From Candidatus Zipacnadia bacterium (lineage in GTDB: Bacteria; Armatimonadota; Zipacnadia; Zipacnadales; UBA5352), in NCBI GenBank assembly GCA_029821735.1, contig JALGSU010000015.1:27960-91959 (forward strand): DNA of 64,000 bases. The letters are read 5' to 3'. A program made the translations under genes and the position numbers. This document shows, one piece after another, positions 54,145 through 63,916 of the stretch. The notes under the pieces were generated by a model. That model did no database searches. It was not told where the DNA came from and worked only from the letters and a program-made list of their open reading frames with translations. Position 1 is the stretch's first letter, and each line of letters begins with the position of its first letter.

Positions 54145-56643
54145 ATGGTCATGTGTGGGATACTCGTCGCGACGCTGGCAACCGTAGCGACGGCCGCCCA
54201 GGAAGTCTTCTCGCAGACACCATGGGACCGCGAAATGGCCGTGGGCCTCGAGCCCGATCAGGAGATGACCCGCACCGATCTGCTTTCAGGCAACACCATC
54301 TGCCAGGTGTTCACCCCATCAGCAGCGCGTCTCGAACGGTTGGACATCGTGACCAAGAACCGCACCGACCGCACACCTGGGGCCATTCGACTGTGGCGCT
54401 GGGCAGGATCGTATGCCGAAACTCTGGCTGGCGAAGCACTGTGGGAGGATGACCTGCTCTTCAGCGGCCAGGACTCGCCCTACCTGCGCAACTACTTCCC
54501 GCGCGTCGATATCGAGCCCGGCACGCAGTACATGATCGAATGCTCGCGCCCCAGCGAGGCGTTCTACATGGCGGGCGTCAAGGAGGACGCTTACGAGAGC
54601 GGCTTCGCAATCACGAACGAGAAGAACCGGCCGGACTGGGACATGTACTTCCGCACCTTCGGCCCCGGAGAGACGCAGAGCCCCACCCACCGCGAACTCC
54701 CGGAACCAGGTGACCTGACGCCGACGCCCCCAGCTCCCCCCAGCAAGGTCACACGCGACACATACATCAACGCCATAGATCGCTACGTGCAGGCCAGTCT
54801 GGCCAACTGGGAAGCGCAGCCGGGACGTCGCGCCGCGCAGAGACTCTACTTCACGGGCTTCCTCTACCGACATGGCGCACAGGGCCAGTGGGCGGACGGT
54901 CTCGCCGAGCGTATGGATCAGGCGATCGCGTATCTGACCGAGAACGAAGATTACGGGGGTAGCCCGTGGTACGTGATCCAGACCGGCTGGGGGATCAAGT
55001 GGTTCCAGGGATGTGACGAGTGGACTGATGAGGTCGCTGCAATCGCGCGCGAAGTGATGCTGACCGCGACACGCCGCTTGCTGGCGACACCCGAACGCGG
55101 AGCGATGAACCGGGCGATGTGGGACGTGGCGGGCGCGCGCCTGGCCTCAGAACTCTACCCGGACGCGCCGGAAGCAGCCGAATGGCGCCAGTACTCGGAT
55201 GAGGTCTGGCATCACTGGGCAGACTTCGACGACACCTATGAGGACAGCTCGCATTACAACGCGGTCTTCCTGCGCTTCATGCTCGGCCACCTGCAGCTCA
55301 CCGATCAGATGGACATCTTCAAGCGCCCCGGCATGCGCCAATTCATGGACCGCTATCGCGACCTGATCTCCCCGACCGGAATGATGGTTGGCTGGGGCGA
55401 CAGCCCGGGCTACGGCACTGACTGGGGCGCGTTCGTCGCGGCATTCGAGGCGGCGGCGACAGCCACCGGCGACGGGACGTACAAGTGGGCCGCGCACAAG
55501 CTTCTCGACGGTCATCGCCGCAACATCATTGGTGAGGACCCCCTACTGCTGTGCTACGAGGATCTGCGCAGCCTGCCGATGGCATGGCTTGAGGCCGATG
55601 ACTCCATCCAGCCGGTTGCGCCGGAACTGCGCAGCGGTGTGTACACGATGGCCTACCCACACTACGTCCCCAAGCAGGAGCGGGTCGCGGCGAACCTGCC
55701 CACCTACCTTTTGGAGGACCGCGAGACGCCCTGGAAGATGCTGCAACGCGACGGCGAGGGCGAGACTGCGTGGTGGTCGCTCTTCGGGCTCCTGCCACTG
55801 GCCGGCCACGGTCATGCGGACGCGCCCGCGCTCCTGAGCCTCTACGCGGACGGCACGAAGCTCCTGCGCGATAGCACCTACTTCCACAAGCAGTGGATGG
55901 ACCACAATCTACTTTTCGGGGTCCGCGTCAACGGCGGGAAACTCGGCGATCTGCCTGCCGAGACCGAAGTGCTGACTTTCGAAGACCGAGCCGAGTTCTG
56001 CTACGCGGACATTGCCTGGAGCGACTACAACGGCTGGGGCCTCCCGCTGCGCCGCGAAGTGCTCTTCGTCAAGGGCTTGGGCTGGTGGGTGCGCGACCGC
56101 ACTGAAGTCACCGAGGAGTGCGACTGGTTCCTCGGACCGCTCTGGCAGGTCGACAGGATTCTGGAGCGAGGCGCAACCTGGTTTGACGTGGACTACCCAC
56201 AACCCGCCAGCTTCCTCTGGCCGACGGCGAATGGAGACGCGCACCTGCTGGTGGCTTTCGCCCCCAGCGATACGGCGACGGTCGACTACGCGGACATGAG
56301 CCATCGGGTAGTGGAGGGCAAGCCCTACTATTCGTCTTCGCCATGGACAGTCTACCAATGCGACGGGCCGGTGACCCTCCGACCGGGCCAGGACGCCGTC
56401 TACAGCAGTCTGCTGATCCCCATGCCAGCCGATCAAGACAGCGGCGTGGTGGGCGACAGTGTCGAGACACTGGTCGACGAGCCGGGCGCGAGCGTCATTC
56501 GGCTGCGACGCGGCGATACCACTTGGACGATGGCCCTCAACCCCGATGGCCGCGAGCTTGACCTCGGTGCCGCAACCAGCAGCGCGCGCGTGAGCATCGT
56601 GCGCCAGCAGGATGGCCAGCCGGCGCAGATCACCGAGATGTGA
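54145..56643 (+). CDS. Secreted heparinase II/III-like polysaccharide lyase
   Basis: 832 residues. The signal peptide reads MVMCGILVATLATVATAAQ; the ribosome site is weak, and ATG 54151 is an alternative start. Residues ~25-190 form a beta module (GNTICQVFTPSAARLERLDI, PGTQYMIECSRPSEAFYM). A Pro/Thr-rich linker (~195-205) leads to a helical toroid (~210-510; RAMWDVAGARLASELYPDAP, DTYEDSSHYNAVFLRFMLG, TGMMVGWGDSPGYGTDWGAF). The C-terminal beta part contains PLAGHGHADAPALLSLYADG, the heparinase II/III 'hgHaDalsf.lya.g' motif whose His/Asp act in lyase catalysis or metal binding, then KLLRDSTYFHKQWMDHNLL. This supports a uronate-glycan lyase exported from the cytoplasm; substrate unknown. Ends six bases from the convergent gene. 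Confidence 0.78.
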   Translation: MVMCGILVATLATVATAAQEVFSQTPWDREMAVGLEPDQEMTRTDLLSGNTICQVFTPSAARLERLDIVTKNRTDRTPGAIRLWRWAGSYAETLAGEALWEDDLLFSGQDSPYLRNYFPRVDIEPGTQYMIECSRPSEAFYMAGVKEDAYESGFAITNEKNRPDWDMYFRTFGPGETQSPTHRELPEPGDLTPTPPAPPSKVTRDTYINAIDRYVQASLANWEAQPGRRAAQRLYFTGFLYRHGAQGQWADGLAERMDQAIAYLTENEDYGGSPWYVIQTGWGIKWFQGCDEWTDEVAAIAREVMLTATRRLLATPERGAMNRAMWDVAGARLASELYPDAPEAAEWRQYSDEVWHHWADFDDTYEDSSHYNAVFLRFMLGHLQLTDQMDIFKRPGMRQFMDRYRDLISPTGMMVGWGDSPGYGTDWGAFVAAFEAAATATGDGTYKWAAHKLLDGHRRNIIGEDPLLLCYEDLRSLPMAWLEADDSIQPVAPELRSGVYTMAYPHYVPKQERVAANLPTYLLEDRETPWKMLQRDGEGETAWWSLFGLLPLAGHGHADAPALLSLYADGTKLLRDSTYFHKQWMDHNLLFGVRVNGGKLGDLPAETEVLTFEDRAEFCYADIAWSDYNGWGLPLRREVLFVKGLGWWVRDRTEVTEECDWFLGPLWQVDRILERGATWFDVDYPQPASFLWPTANGDAHLLVAFAPSDTATVDYADMSHRVVEGKPYYSSSPWTVYQCDGPVTLRPGQDAVYSSLLIPMPADQDSGVVGDSVETLVDEPGASVIRLRRGDTTWTMALNPDGRELDLGAATSSARVSIVRQQDGQPAQITEM

Positions 56644-56649
56644 GAGACT

Positions 56650-59600
56650 TCAGGGGCTGATCACGCGGGCTTCGCCCCACCAGGCATAGTCGTTCGTGAT
56701 GCCGTCGCCACCGTCGGTGGTGACCAGCGTGAGCGTCTGCGCACCGGTCAGGTCGACCATCACGGGCATGACCGGCTGGCCGATGCGGAAGGGCCCGCTG
56801 TTGAAGCGTTCCACACCGTCAACCTTGACGATGAACTCAACTGAAGCGTCGGGCTTCGCCGTACCGAGCCCAACTGCGGCGACGAAGTATTTGTACTTCC
56901 CACCAACGTCCCAGGTGGCCTCAAACACAGACTCGCCGTAGATTGAGTGCGCGTACTCCCGCCCTTGATACGAACTGTCCGTCACCAGCTTCACCGGCCC
57001 GTTCATCTGCTCCCACGTCTTTCCGGTCGGCAGCCAGCCAGGCGACACCTCCGCCGGCGCCAGGTCCATCAGCCACGTGACTCGCTCGTCAGGGATGGCC
57101 CGCACCTCCGGCGCGTACTGCACCTCCCAGTCAGGCACGATGGTCTCGCGCACCGGCTGATACTCCTCAGTCTCCGGGCCCATCACCTGCATCTCGACCA
57201 CGCGCGCTCCGCCCAGGCTGGAGTTGCGCTGGACCGTCAGCTTGACGTAGCGCGCGGGCACCGGATCAAACCAGCGCTCGGTGCCCTCGGCCCGGGCATT
57301 GTCCTCGTTGCGACTCTCGTCGATGACGGTCACCCAGTTCTCGCCATCCTCCGAGGCCTCGATGGTGTACTTGTACACACGCAGACGGGTCTGCAAGGAT
57401 TCCTGCTCCCATGTATGCAGCCGCAGCGCAATGTGATCGACCGTCCGCGCCTCCCCAAGATCCACCTGCAACCACTGTGGCATCTCGAACGTGTAATGGC
57501 GCTGCGGGTCGGTGTCCGACCACCAATAGTTGTCGTTCGAGAGCACGCCGTCCACGGCGTTCTCGGGCGGGAAGTTCTCCAGCGATGAGGACGCGGTCAC
57601 CGAAGCCCCCAGCGCATAGTTCACCGAGCGCGTGCGCGGGGGCAACTCGATGGCGGCCAGCTGCAACTCGTAAACGCGGATCTCGCCGCCGTGCATAGTC
57701 TCGGATATGACCGCGCGATCGTCCACGAGCGCCCAGCTCACATCCCGGTCAGCGTGGCACTCCAGCACGTCCGCGACGGGCGTATTGCAGATAATCTCGA
57801 AGGGCAAATCTCTGTAGGGATAGGTCGCATGGACTTTGGCGGTGCCCCCCTGCACCGGAACAATCTCCTCACGCGCGCAGGAGAAATTGTACATGGTCAC
57901 CACCCAGCCGTCGCCCTTCCGGGCCACGCTCCACGACAAATCCGGCCGGTCTTCAGGCCGGCACCGCACTTCCACCGGCGAGACACCCGCGGCGAGGTGT
58001 TCGAGCAGGTGCGGAACGAAGTTCAGCAGAGGCCGCTCCTGGTAACGCACACCGCGCCAGTTGCGCGCCTCATACTGCTCCGTCTGCACCGGGTAGGTCG
58101 GCAGCAGTACTATCACGTGCCCATCGCCGACGCGGTTGCGCGTAACGACCGGTCGGCCCTTGGCGTCGGAGATGATCGCCTCCGCCCCGGAGAGTGTTGC
58201 GAGGTGAAGCGCGAAGGGCTCTTCGGTCGTGGTGTGCCCACAGACAGCGCAGGACAACTGGCCCTCGGACTGCACCGGTTCGCCGCTGGCAATGCTCAGA
58301 CCCGTGAAATCGGTGGGCCAGTCTCCGGGGATGTCCGCCGCGCAGACCACGAGCGTGCCGCCCGAGCGCACATGCTCGGCCACTTTTGCCGAGAAATCAG
58401 CGTCGAACTCGGTGCCCCCGAGGGCGACCAGAGTCTTGTAGTTGGCCAGCAGCGCGGGATCCACACCGTCGCCCGGAACGTTGGGCTGCAGCAGATCGAA
58501 GATCTCACCATAGGGCGCGACCCGCGAGTAGCCGCCCACGCCCTCGGCGTGACGATGCTCGGGGAAGAGCGTCTCGATCACGCCCTGGCTGTAGAAATCC
58601 GCAGCATCGTTGGGCAGGTTGTAGCCGAAGTAACTCCCGCCCGCGCGCGGCAGGGAGCGGTTGTGGTCAAGCATCAGCGCGATGGGAGCGATCGGTACGC
58701 CACGCTCGGGGTGGCGGTCCACGAAGTCGAGCATGTCCTTGTAGATATGGCCTATCGTGGATAGCTCCATCTGACCGTCGCCCTCAATGTCCTGCATCAG
58801 ACTGGCCGGAATGCCCTCGTTCACATAGTAGTTGGCCCCGATCAGGTAGGGCCGGTAGATGTAATACCACAGGTGCGGCAGCGGCATCCCCCACTCGTCC
58901 CCGCGAGTGGTGTACCATGCGCGCGAGAAGTAGCCCCACATCTCGGTGGGCTCATGCCCGCGCCAGCACATCGTGAACTTGCCGCCGCCAGACTGCCGAT
59001 TCATTCCGCGCAGGCGCGCGGCGGCGAAAGCATCCGCGCCCTTCTCCCCCACTGCGACCGTGCTCGGCAGCGACGCCATGTGATAGTTGCCCACGTACAT
59101 TCCCCACGCCAGGCACCGGCCCACTGGTCGGTAGAACTCCTCGCAGTAGAGGTCCGACAGCGTGCGCAATTCGGGCCGCGTCCACTCGTGCTCGAGATCG
59201 TGCAGGAACGGCAACTCCTGCTCAAGGCGGGGGATCAGATCGTTCGCGAAGAACTCCTTCGCACTCTCGGGATCCCACAGGTGCATGGAGGAGCCGACCC
59301 ATCGCTCGCCGGTCTTCAGGTAGTGGAATACGGGCTCGAGGCGGTAGACTGTCTCCGGCTGCCCGTCGCCGATCCACTGCTCGCCCATGGCGTCGAGCAG
59401 TTCCTGATCCGGCGGCGGATTGGCCCGGAAGCGCGTGTAGAAGATCGTGTGGATCGGGTACTCGTTGTCGAGCATGATCTCGATCATCCGGCGCATGGTT
59501 GCGTCTTCGGCCAGGGCTTCCCGGACGGCGGGCCGGAAGTTCTCGATGTAGCTGAAGTTGGTGTGCCCGGGAATGATCCGCTCCAGCAAGCCAACCTGCT

Positions 59601-59841
59601 GGAGTTCGTCCATCGCTTCCTGCTTGAGCCACAGATACGGGCCCTGTGCTGCCGGGTAAAAGTCCTTCGGCCCGACCTGCCCGGTCAGCCAGCAATCGTT
59701 GAACTCCCACGAGGTCGCTGCAGGCGTCAGGGGCTCGATCGCGGGCAACGCCAGGTCGTGCGACGGCGCGGGAGGGCCCGCCGAGGCCCCAGTAGCCACA
59801 ATTGCGAGCACAGCTATCAGCAGCGCCAGTCTTGTCCTCAT
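56650..59841 (-). CDS. Secreted GH-like protein with F5/8-C (CBM32) and NPCBM domains
   Basis: 1063 residues, GAGGAGG five bases before ATG; signal peptide MRTRLALLIAVLAIVATGASA. The N-terminal ~500 residues are barrel-like (PRLEQELPFLHDLEHEWTRP, YCEEFYRPVGRCLAWGMYVG, MCWRGHEPTEMWGYFSRAWY); ~480-650 resemble a GH42-type trimerisation/flavodoxin-like fold (LVALGGTEFDADFSAKVAEH, GGTLVVCAADIPGDWP). Residues ~742-890 are a textbook discoidin/F5-8C module: NYALGASVTASSSLENFPPE, AVDGVLSNDNYWWS, QWLQVDLGEARTVDHIALRL, ARYVKLTVQRNSSLGGARVV. Residues ~950-1063 match NPCBM/NEW2 (EYAHSIYGESVFEATWDVGG, AAVGLGTAKPDASVEF, VDLTGAQTLTLVTTDGGDG). A beta-galactosidase-like retaining GH is likely but the catalytic residues are not identifiable by eye. 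Confidence 0.8.
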   Translation of the reverse strand: MRTRLALLIAVLAIVATGASAGPPAPSHDLALPAIEPLTPAATSWEFNDCWLTGQVGPKDFYPAAQGPYLWLKQEAMDELQQVGLLERIIPGHTNFSYIENFRPAVREALAEDATMRRMIEIMLDNEYPIHTIFYTRFRANPPPDQELLDAMGEQWIGDGQPETVYRLEPVFHYLKTGERWVGSSMHLWDPESAKEFFANDLIPRLEQELPFLHDLEHEWTRPELRTLSDLYCEEFYRPVGRCLAWGMYVGNYHMASLPSTVAVGEKGADAFAAARLRGMNRQSGGGKFTMCWRGHEPTEMWGYFSRAWYTTRGDEWGMPLPHLWYYIYRPYLIGANYYVNEGIPASLMQDIEGDGQMELSTIGHIYKDMLDFVDRHPERGVPIAPIALMLDHNRSLPRAGGSYFGYNLPNDAADFYSQGVIETLFPEHRHAEGVGGYSRVAPYGEIFDLLQPNVPGDGVDPALLANYKTLVALGGTEFDADFSAKVAEHVRSGGTLVVCAADIPGDWPTDFTGLSIASGEPVQSEGQLSCAVCGHTTTEEPFALHLATLSGAEAIISDAKGRPVVTRNRVGDGHVIVLLPTYPVQTEQYEARNWRGVRYQERPLLNFVPHLLEHLAAGVSPVEVRCRPEDRPDLSWSVARKGDGWVVTMYNFSCAREEIVPVQGGTAKVHATYPYRDLPFEIICNTPVADVLECHADRDVSWALVDDRAVISETMHGGEIRVYELQLAAIELPPRTRSVNYALGASVTASSSLENFPPENAVDGVLSNDNYWWSDTDPQRHYTFEMPQWLQVDLGEARTVDHIALRLHTWEQESLQTRLRVYKYTIEASEDGENWVTVIDESRNEDNARAEGTERWFDPVPARYVKLTVQRNSSLGGARVVEMQVMGPETEEYQPVRETIVPDWEVQYAPEVRAIPDERVTWLMDLAPAEVSPGWLPTGKTWEQMNGPVKLVTDSSYQGREYAHSIYGESVFEATWDVGGKYKYFVAAVGLGTAKPDASVEFIVKVDGVERFNSGPFRIGQPVMPVMVDLTGAQTLTLVTTDGGDGITNDYAWWGEARVISP

Positions 59842-59866
59842 GCCGTCCTCCTCGACGCATACACGC

Positions 59867-62800
59867 TCAGCGGGCCAGTTTCACGCGGTAGGTATGCATC
59901 GCCTCGGCCATGAACGCGTTCTCGGTGACCGGCACGTCCTCGCCACTCGTCACGTCGATTGCGGAGATCAGCCCGTCGACCTGGTGGCGGAACTGACGGT
60001 AGGCAAAGAGGACATCGTCGGCACCGTCAGGCCCATCCCACCAGACGCCATTGTCATCCGGCAGCGTATGTCGCCAAGTCATCAGGTCAACCACCGCCGT
60101 GTAGTCGCGATTGGCCTGCCCGACCTTCTCGTGCCGCTCCGGCGTCTGCTCGAAGGGCAGCCAGACTACCCACGCCGGCGCCTTATTGGCCAGACTGCGG
60201 TAGTAGTAGTCGCCGCCCGTGATAACGTCATTGACCACCTGATTGCGTTTCTCATCGAGTTCGTGGCCGATGTAGTTCGAGAGACCGTAGCGCGTCATGG
60301 GGTCGGGACCGCTGGCGGCAGGAGAGTCCACATTCGCGACCGGGAAGCCCGGCGCGGTAATCCCGAAAGTGCCGGTGGATTCCACATACAGCACATAGCC
60401 CGCCTGAGAAAGGGCGGCGTGGAAGTCGAACAGGTCTGCCGCCTGCTCCATGGCGATCCGCCGATCAGCAAGCCTGATGCCGTGCGTGAAGTTGTTGTAC
60501 GAGTCGAGCCACAGACTGCCCAGTCCGGTCTCCTCGCGGATCTTCGTCCACTGTGCCACCGCGTAGTCATGCCACCCGCCCTGGAACCGCGTGCCGCGGA
60601 TCGATGGGAAGCAATATCCCGTCGGCGGCTTGCCGTCCACGCCCTCGAGCCACCATGACGGGAACTTCTCGAAGAGCGGCGAATACTGCCACATGTGCGC
60701 GGTCGGCGCCCACGCCTGCACGATCATCCCATTCTCGGCCGCCTTGTCGCAGAGATACTTCAGAGCCTTGGGGCCCCCGAAATCCTCGCCCGGCTCAATG
60801 AAGTCCAGCGAGCAGCCGCCACGTCCCCAGACGCTGTGCAGGACCAGCACCTTGAACCCCAGCGCCCCGAGCTTGGGGGCGACCTCGTCCGCGATATGGT
60901 AGAGTACCTGGTCGCCCTGCTTCGCCAGTTCTCGCCAGTTCATCCAGCACTGAGCGGCAGGCATGGGCGTGTGTTGCGTGATCCCGCGGGCGGCAGCGGC
61001 CGTGTCGTACACGTAGTCGCGCAGCCTGGTCCACTCATCGTGGTCTCCGTAGTCGGTGTAGAGAACGCACTTCAGTGGCGTTCTCGCGTCAGCGTCGCCG
61101 GGAAGCATCGTGGTGTCGCGGAAGGACAGATACTCCTCCGAGCCAGAGCGGCGGTTGTCAACAAATGAGATCGGCTCAGCGTAGAACACGCCCAGCGCAC
61201 CCTCGGGAGCGTACTGGTAGTCGAAGCCATCCCCGCCGGCGAAGCGTTGCCCGCCGGTCCCTATGTAGACGTTGTCAGGGGCGACGGCGAAGACGTTATC
61301 GACCGAGTAGCCATTCTGCGTAACGACGATCACGCCGAGCGGATTACCGCCAATCTCCCAAGTGGCTCGGTCGGCGATGGCAATGATTGCCTCCGACCGA
61401 GTTCGGACGTCGAAGCCGTACGCAAAGCCCGCGTAGCGCCGACCCGCAACATCATCCACGCGGGGTCGCAGCATCCAGCTCAGCCGGTCCTCGTGGCCGT
61501 CGGCAGCTTTGAGCAGGCTGCGGAGGATGACTTCGCCCTCGGAGCCGACATCGTGGCTGACATACCTGCACGAGACGTAGTGGCCCCCGCTCTCAGTCTC
61601 GATGAGTGGAGCGATCGGTGGCGCGGCTGAGTTGCGCAGCGGCAGGTCGCCGACGCGCACGTCAGTGATGCCAAGCAGGTTGCCACCATCGATGGCGAGA
61701 GTGATGTCAATGCCCGTGCTGAACGCGATGCGTATCGCGTCGTCTGCCACGGTCACCGTGGTCTCATCGCGCTCAGCCGGCGACGCGGGAGCCGCCGTGC
61801 GTGGGGGGATATCGCCTGCAGCACTCTCGGGAGGGAGAATGGCATCCTCGACCATCGCCACCTCGTGAGTATCCGCCGTCCACCCGGCAGTGTAGCCGCG
61901 ACTGGGCTGCACAGTGACGTCGTCAACCCATATCCGCCCGCCCGCAGCTCGCGCCCAGAACTCAACCCGGGCCGCGCCTATGTGCGCCGAGGGCACGGTC
62001 AGATACATGTTCACTTGCTCCCAGTCCCAGTCGCCGTCGTGACGCGGGCCGATCACGAACCACTCCGTCGACGTGCTCTCGTCGGCCATCCACCACCATT
62101 TCGTATGGAAGGTCCGCACTCCCTGGCCGCGAGTGCGAAAGCGGATCAGGTAAGTCCGGCCGGCCTCCACCGCAAACGTGGGCGTGCCGCCAGCGTTGAC
62201 CCAGCCGGCAGCGGGCGGCGGCTGGGCAGACCAGTCATACCATGTAGTCAAGTCAGTCGGCTGATTCGGCTCGGGAGCGCAGCGGGCCATAAGTGCCCGC
62301 GTGCCGTCAGGGCCCACGGCCAGCGCGCGATCGGCCTCACGCAGAGGCCGACTCACAGTCCAGCCATCGGGCACGCCATCCCCGTCGCCGTCCGCCTCCA
62401 TGCTCCCGTTCGGGATGAGTGTGGCGCCAGGCTCATCGGTTGGCCCCAGTTCGCGGAAGACGACGTCATCGAAGAGGACAACCGCATCGCGATTGCGCAC
62501 GTTCAGGTCAAAGCGTATCTCGCGCACGTCCTCGACGTTTCCGTAGAAGAACTGGTAGAGGGTCCAGTCATCGGTGACCTCGGTGTGGATCATCGACCGG
62601 CCCGCCATATACCCGGGCTCGCCATACTGCTGCATGCAGATCCGTATCTCGGGCGCGACAGGCGCGTCACTCACGCACTTCGCCCAGACCGATGCCAGAT
62701 ACAGCGTGTCCGGCTTGAGCGCGATCTTCCCAGCCGTGTAGAACATCGCGCTGAACCGTCCGGCGTTCTCGACGATCGCCACCCGTAGCGCGCTCTGACC

Positions 62801-62983
62801 GGAGTGCACATCGCCCGTCTCGGCCTCAAGCGCGAGGCCCTCCGCGTCCCATGCCTCAGGACCGGCCTCACCCCACGCCTCATAGCCAGGATTGGGGACG
62901 AGGTTCTCCTCCTGGGCACATACGGAAGCAATCGCCAACGCACCGATGTAGCCGAGCAGAAACAGGCGGAGGACAGTTCTCAT
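59867..62983 (-). CDS. Secreted GH-like protein (alpha-galactosidase/GH-D-like barrel) with two CBM4/9-like modules
   Basis: About 1038 residues from ATG 62983, chosen for GAGGTG upstream and the signal peptide MRTVLRLFLLGYIGALAIAS; the frame opens at 63022. Residues ~25-170 form a CBM4/9-like module (NLVPNPGYEAWGEAGPEAWD ... VVLFDDVVFREL); a second spans ~180-360 (TLIPNGSMEADGDGDGVPDG ... AAGGRIWVDDVTVQPS). A mutarotase-like beta-sandwich follows, then the barrel at ~650-1000: LKYLCDKAAENGMIVQAWAP, GLGSLWLDSYNNFTHG (candidate nucleophile Asp, as in GH27/31/36), GYVLYVESTGTFGITAPGFP and TRYGLSNYIGHELDEKRNQV. Loss of Ile or polar context at the second acid prevents a firm family call. 25 bases before the F5/8-C protein, so co-transcribed. 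Confidence 0.75.
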   Translation of the reverse strand: MRTVLRLFLLGYIGALAIASVCAQEENLVPNPGYEAWGEAGPEAWDAEGLALEAETGDVHSGQSALRVAIVENAGRFSAMFYTAGKIALKPDTLYLASVWAKCVSDAPVAPEIRICMQQYGEPGYMAGRSMIHTEVTDDWTLYQFFYGNVEDVREIRFDLNVRNRDAVVLFDDVVFRELGPTDEPGATLIPNGSMEADGDGDGVPDGWTVSRPLREADRALAVGPDGTRALMARCAPEPNQPTDLTTWYDWSAQPPPAAGWVNAGGTPTFAVEAGRTYLIRFRTRGQGVRTFHTKWWWMADESTSTEWFVIGPRHDGDWDWEQVNMYLTVPSAHIGAARVEFWARAAGGRIWVDDVTVQPSRGYTAGWTADTHEVAMVEDAILPPESAAGDIPPRTAAPASPAERDETTVTVADDAIRIAFSTGIDITLAIDGGNLLGITDVRVGDLPLRNSAAPPIAPLIETESGGHYVSCRYVSHDVGSEGEVILRSLLKAADGHEDRLSWMLRPRVDDVAGRRYAGFAYGFDVRTRSEAIIAIADRATWEIGGNPLGVIVVTQNGYSVDNVFAVAPDNVYIGTGGQRFAGGDGFDYQYAPEGALGVFYAEPISFVDNRRSGSEEYLSFRDTTMLPGDADARTPLKCVLYTDYGDHDEWTRLRDYVYDTAAAARGITQHTPMPAAQCWMNWRELAKQGDQVLYHIADEVAPKLGALGFKVLVLHSVWGRGGCSLDFIEPGEDFGGPKALKYLCDKAAENGMIVQAWAPTAHMWQYSPLFEKFPSWWLEGVDGKPPTGYCFPSIRGTRFQGGWHDYAVAQWTKIREETGLGSLWLDSYNNFTHGIRLADRRIAMEQAADLFDFHAALSQAGYVLYVESTGTFGITAPGFPVANVDSPAASGPDPMTRYGLSNYIGHELDEKRNQVVNDVITGGDYYYRSLANKAPAWVVWLPFEQTPERHEKVGQANRDYTAVVDLMTWRHTLPDDNGVWWDGPDGADDVLFAYRQFRHQVDGLISAIDVTSGEDVPVTENAFMAEAMHTYRVKLAR

Positions 62984-63123
62984 GTTTCGCACCTCGCGGC
63001 GAAGTTTGGCCTGACGCTGCACACTTAGCCACAGGCAACGCTTTCACCTGTCAGGCGCAGCAAGGAACCTGTAGGCCCCGAAGCGAAGTGGATGACCAGT
63101 GACGAGCAAGAGGAGGTCTCACT

Positions 63124-63907
63124 ATGCATCGCGCGCTGACAATTTCGCTGGTTCTGGTGACTATGGGGAGCGTCGCGCACGCTGACGCTGGCTCGCCGGT
63201 GGCGCTGCTGCGATCTGGGCGAACCTTCGTGCCCGTTCGCACCGTGGGCGAGATGCTGGGAGCGACGGTCGTCTACGCGTCAGGCGCAATCGAGGTGGCG
63301 ACCGCATCAGGCGCAAGCGTCCACCTGACCGTTGGCCAGACAGCGGCATCGGTCGATGGGGCGCCAGTAACCTTGGACGCTGCGCCCTTCATCATCGATG
63401 GCGTGACCTACGTGCCGTTCCGCTTCATGTCCGAGGCGCTGGGGGCCTCCGTGAGCTGCGATACTCCGTGCCGCACCGTGCAAGTCACCGTCAACGGCAC
63501 CGAACTTCCGTTGACCGTTGTGATCGACCGGGGAGCATCGCTCACCTACCAGGGCGCGTGGTTCGATGTCAACTATCCGCGCGCCTTCACGGTGCTGGAG
63601 CGCGAGCTCTGCGCCTCGAGCACGGGCTACGACGGCGCAAGCTTCATCTCACCGGATGGCACCGTGGAGTTCTACGTGTTCTCGCCTCAGTGGAGCGGCG
63701 AATCACAGTGGGCCACCATCAAGCCCGGCGAGCGCGAAGTCAGCCGCTCGCAGGAGCGTCAGGGCGACAAGTTGATCACCTGGCTCGAGGTGGCTGGCGA
63801 GGACGGGCCCTGGCACCGGGCATGGGTCGAGATCGCCAACCCCACTTTCAGCGTCAACCACTTCTTCCCTGAGCTTCAAGGAATCGCTCGTGCAATACGC
63901 GGATTGA
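63124..63907 (+). CDS. Copper-amine-oxidase-N domain secreted protein; frame shifts just before the stop
   Basis: ATG 63124 has GGAGGT seven bases upstream and opens a signal peptide (MHRALTISLVLVTMGSVAHA). Residues ~24-115 are a copper amine oxidase N-terminal-like (stalk) domain: LLRSGRTFVPVRTVGEMLGA, APFIIDGVTYVPFRFMSEAL, a wall/peptide-binding type module common in Gram-positive-like secreted proteins. Residues ~120-250 form a beta domain (VIDRGASLTYQGAWFDVNYP, GTVEFYVFSPQWSGESQW). In the initial frame no stop occurs before the window ends, but the +1 frame gives FKESLVQYAD and TGA at 63907, a natural ending, so one indel or short deletion near 63865-63875 is inferred. It ends nine bases from a convergent minus gene. 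Confidence 0.78.
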
Positions 63908-63916
63908 CCTGCCGCG

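Noticed and set aside
53990..54187. Small ORF 53993-54187 between the SdrD_B-like gene and the heparinase-like gene
   Set aside because: It reads through the strong hairpin at 54046-54074 and into the signal peptide of the next gene in another frame; Arg/Pro-rich, no ribosome site.
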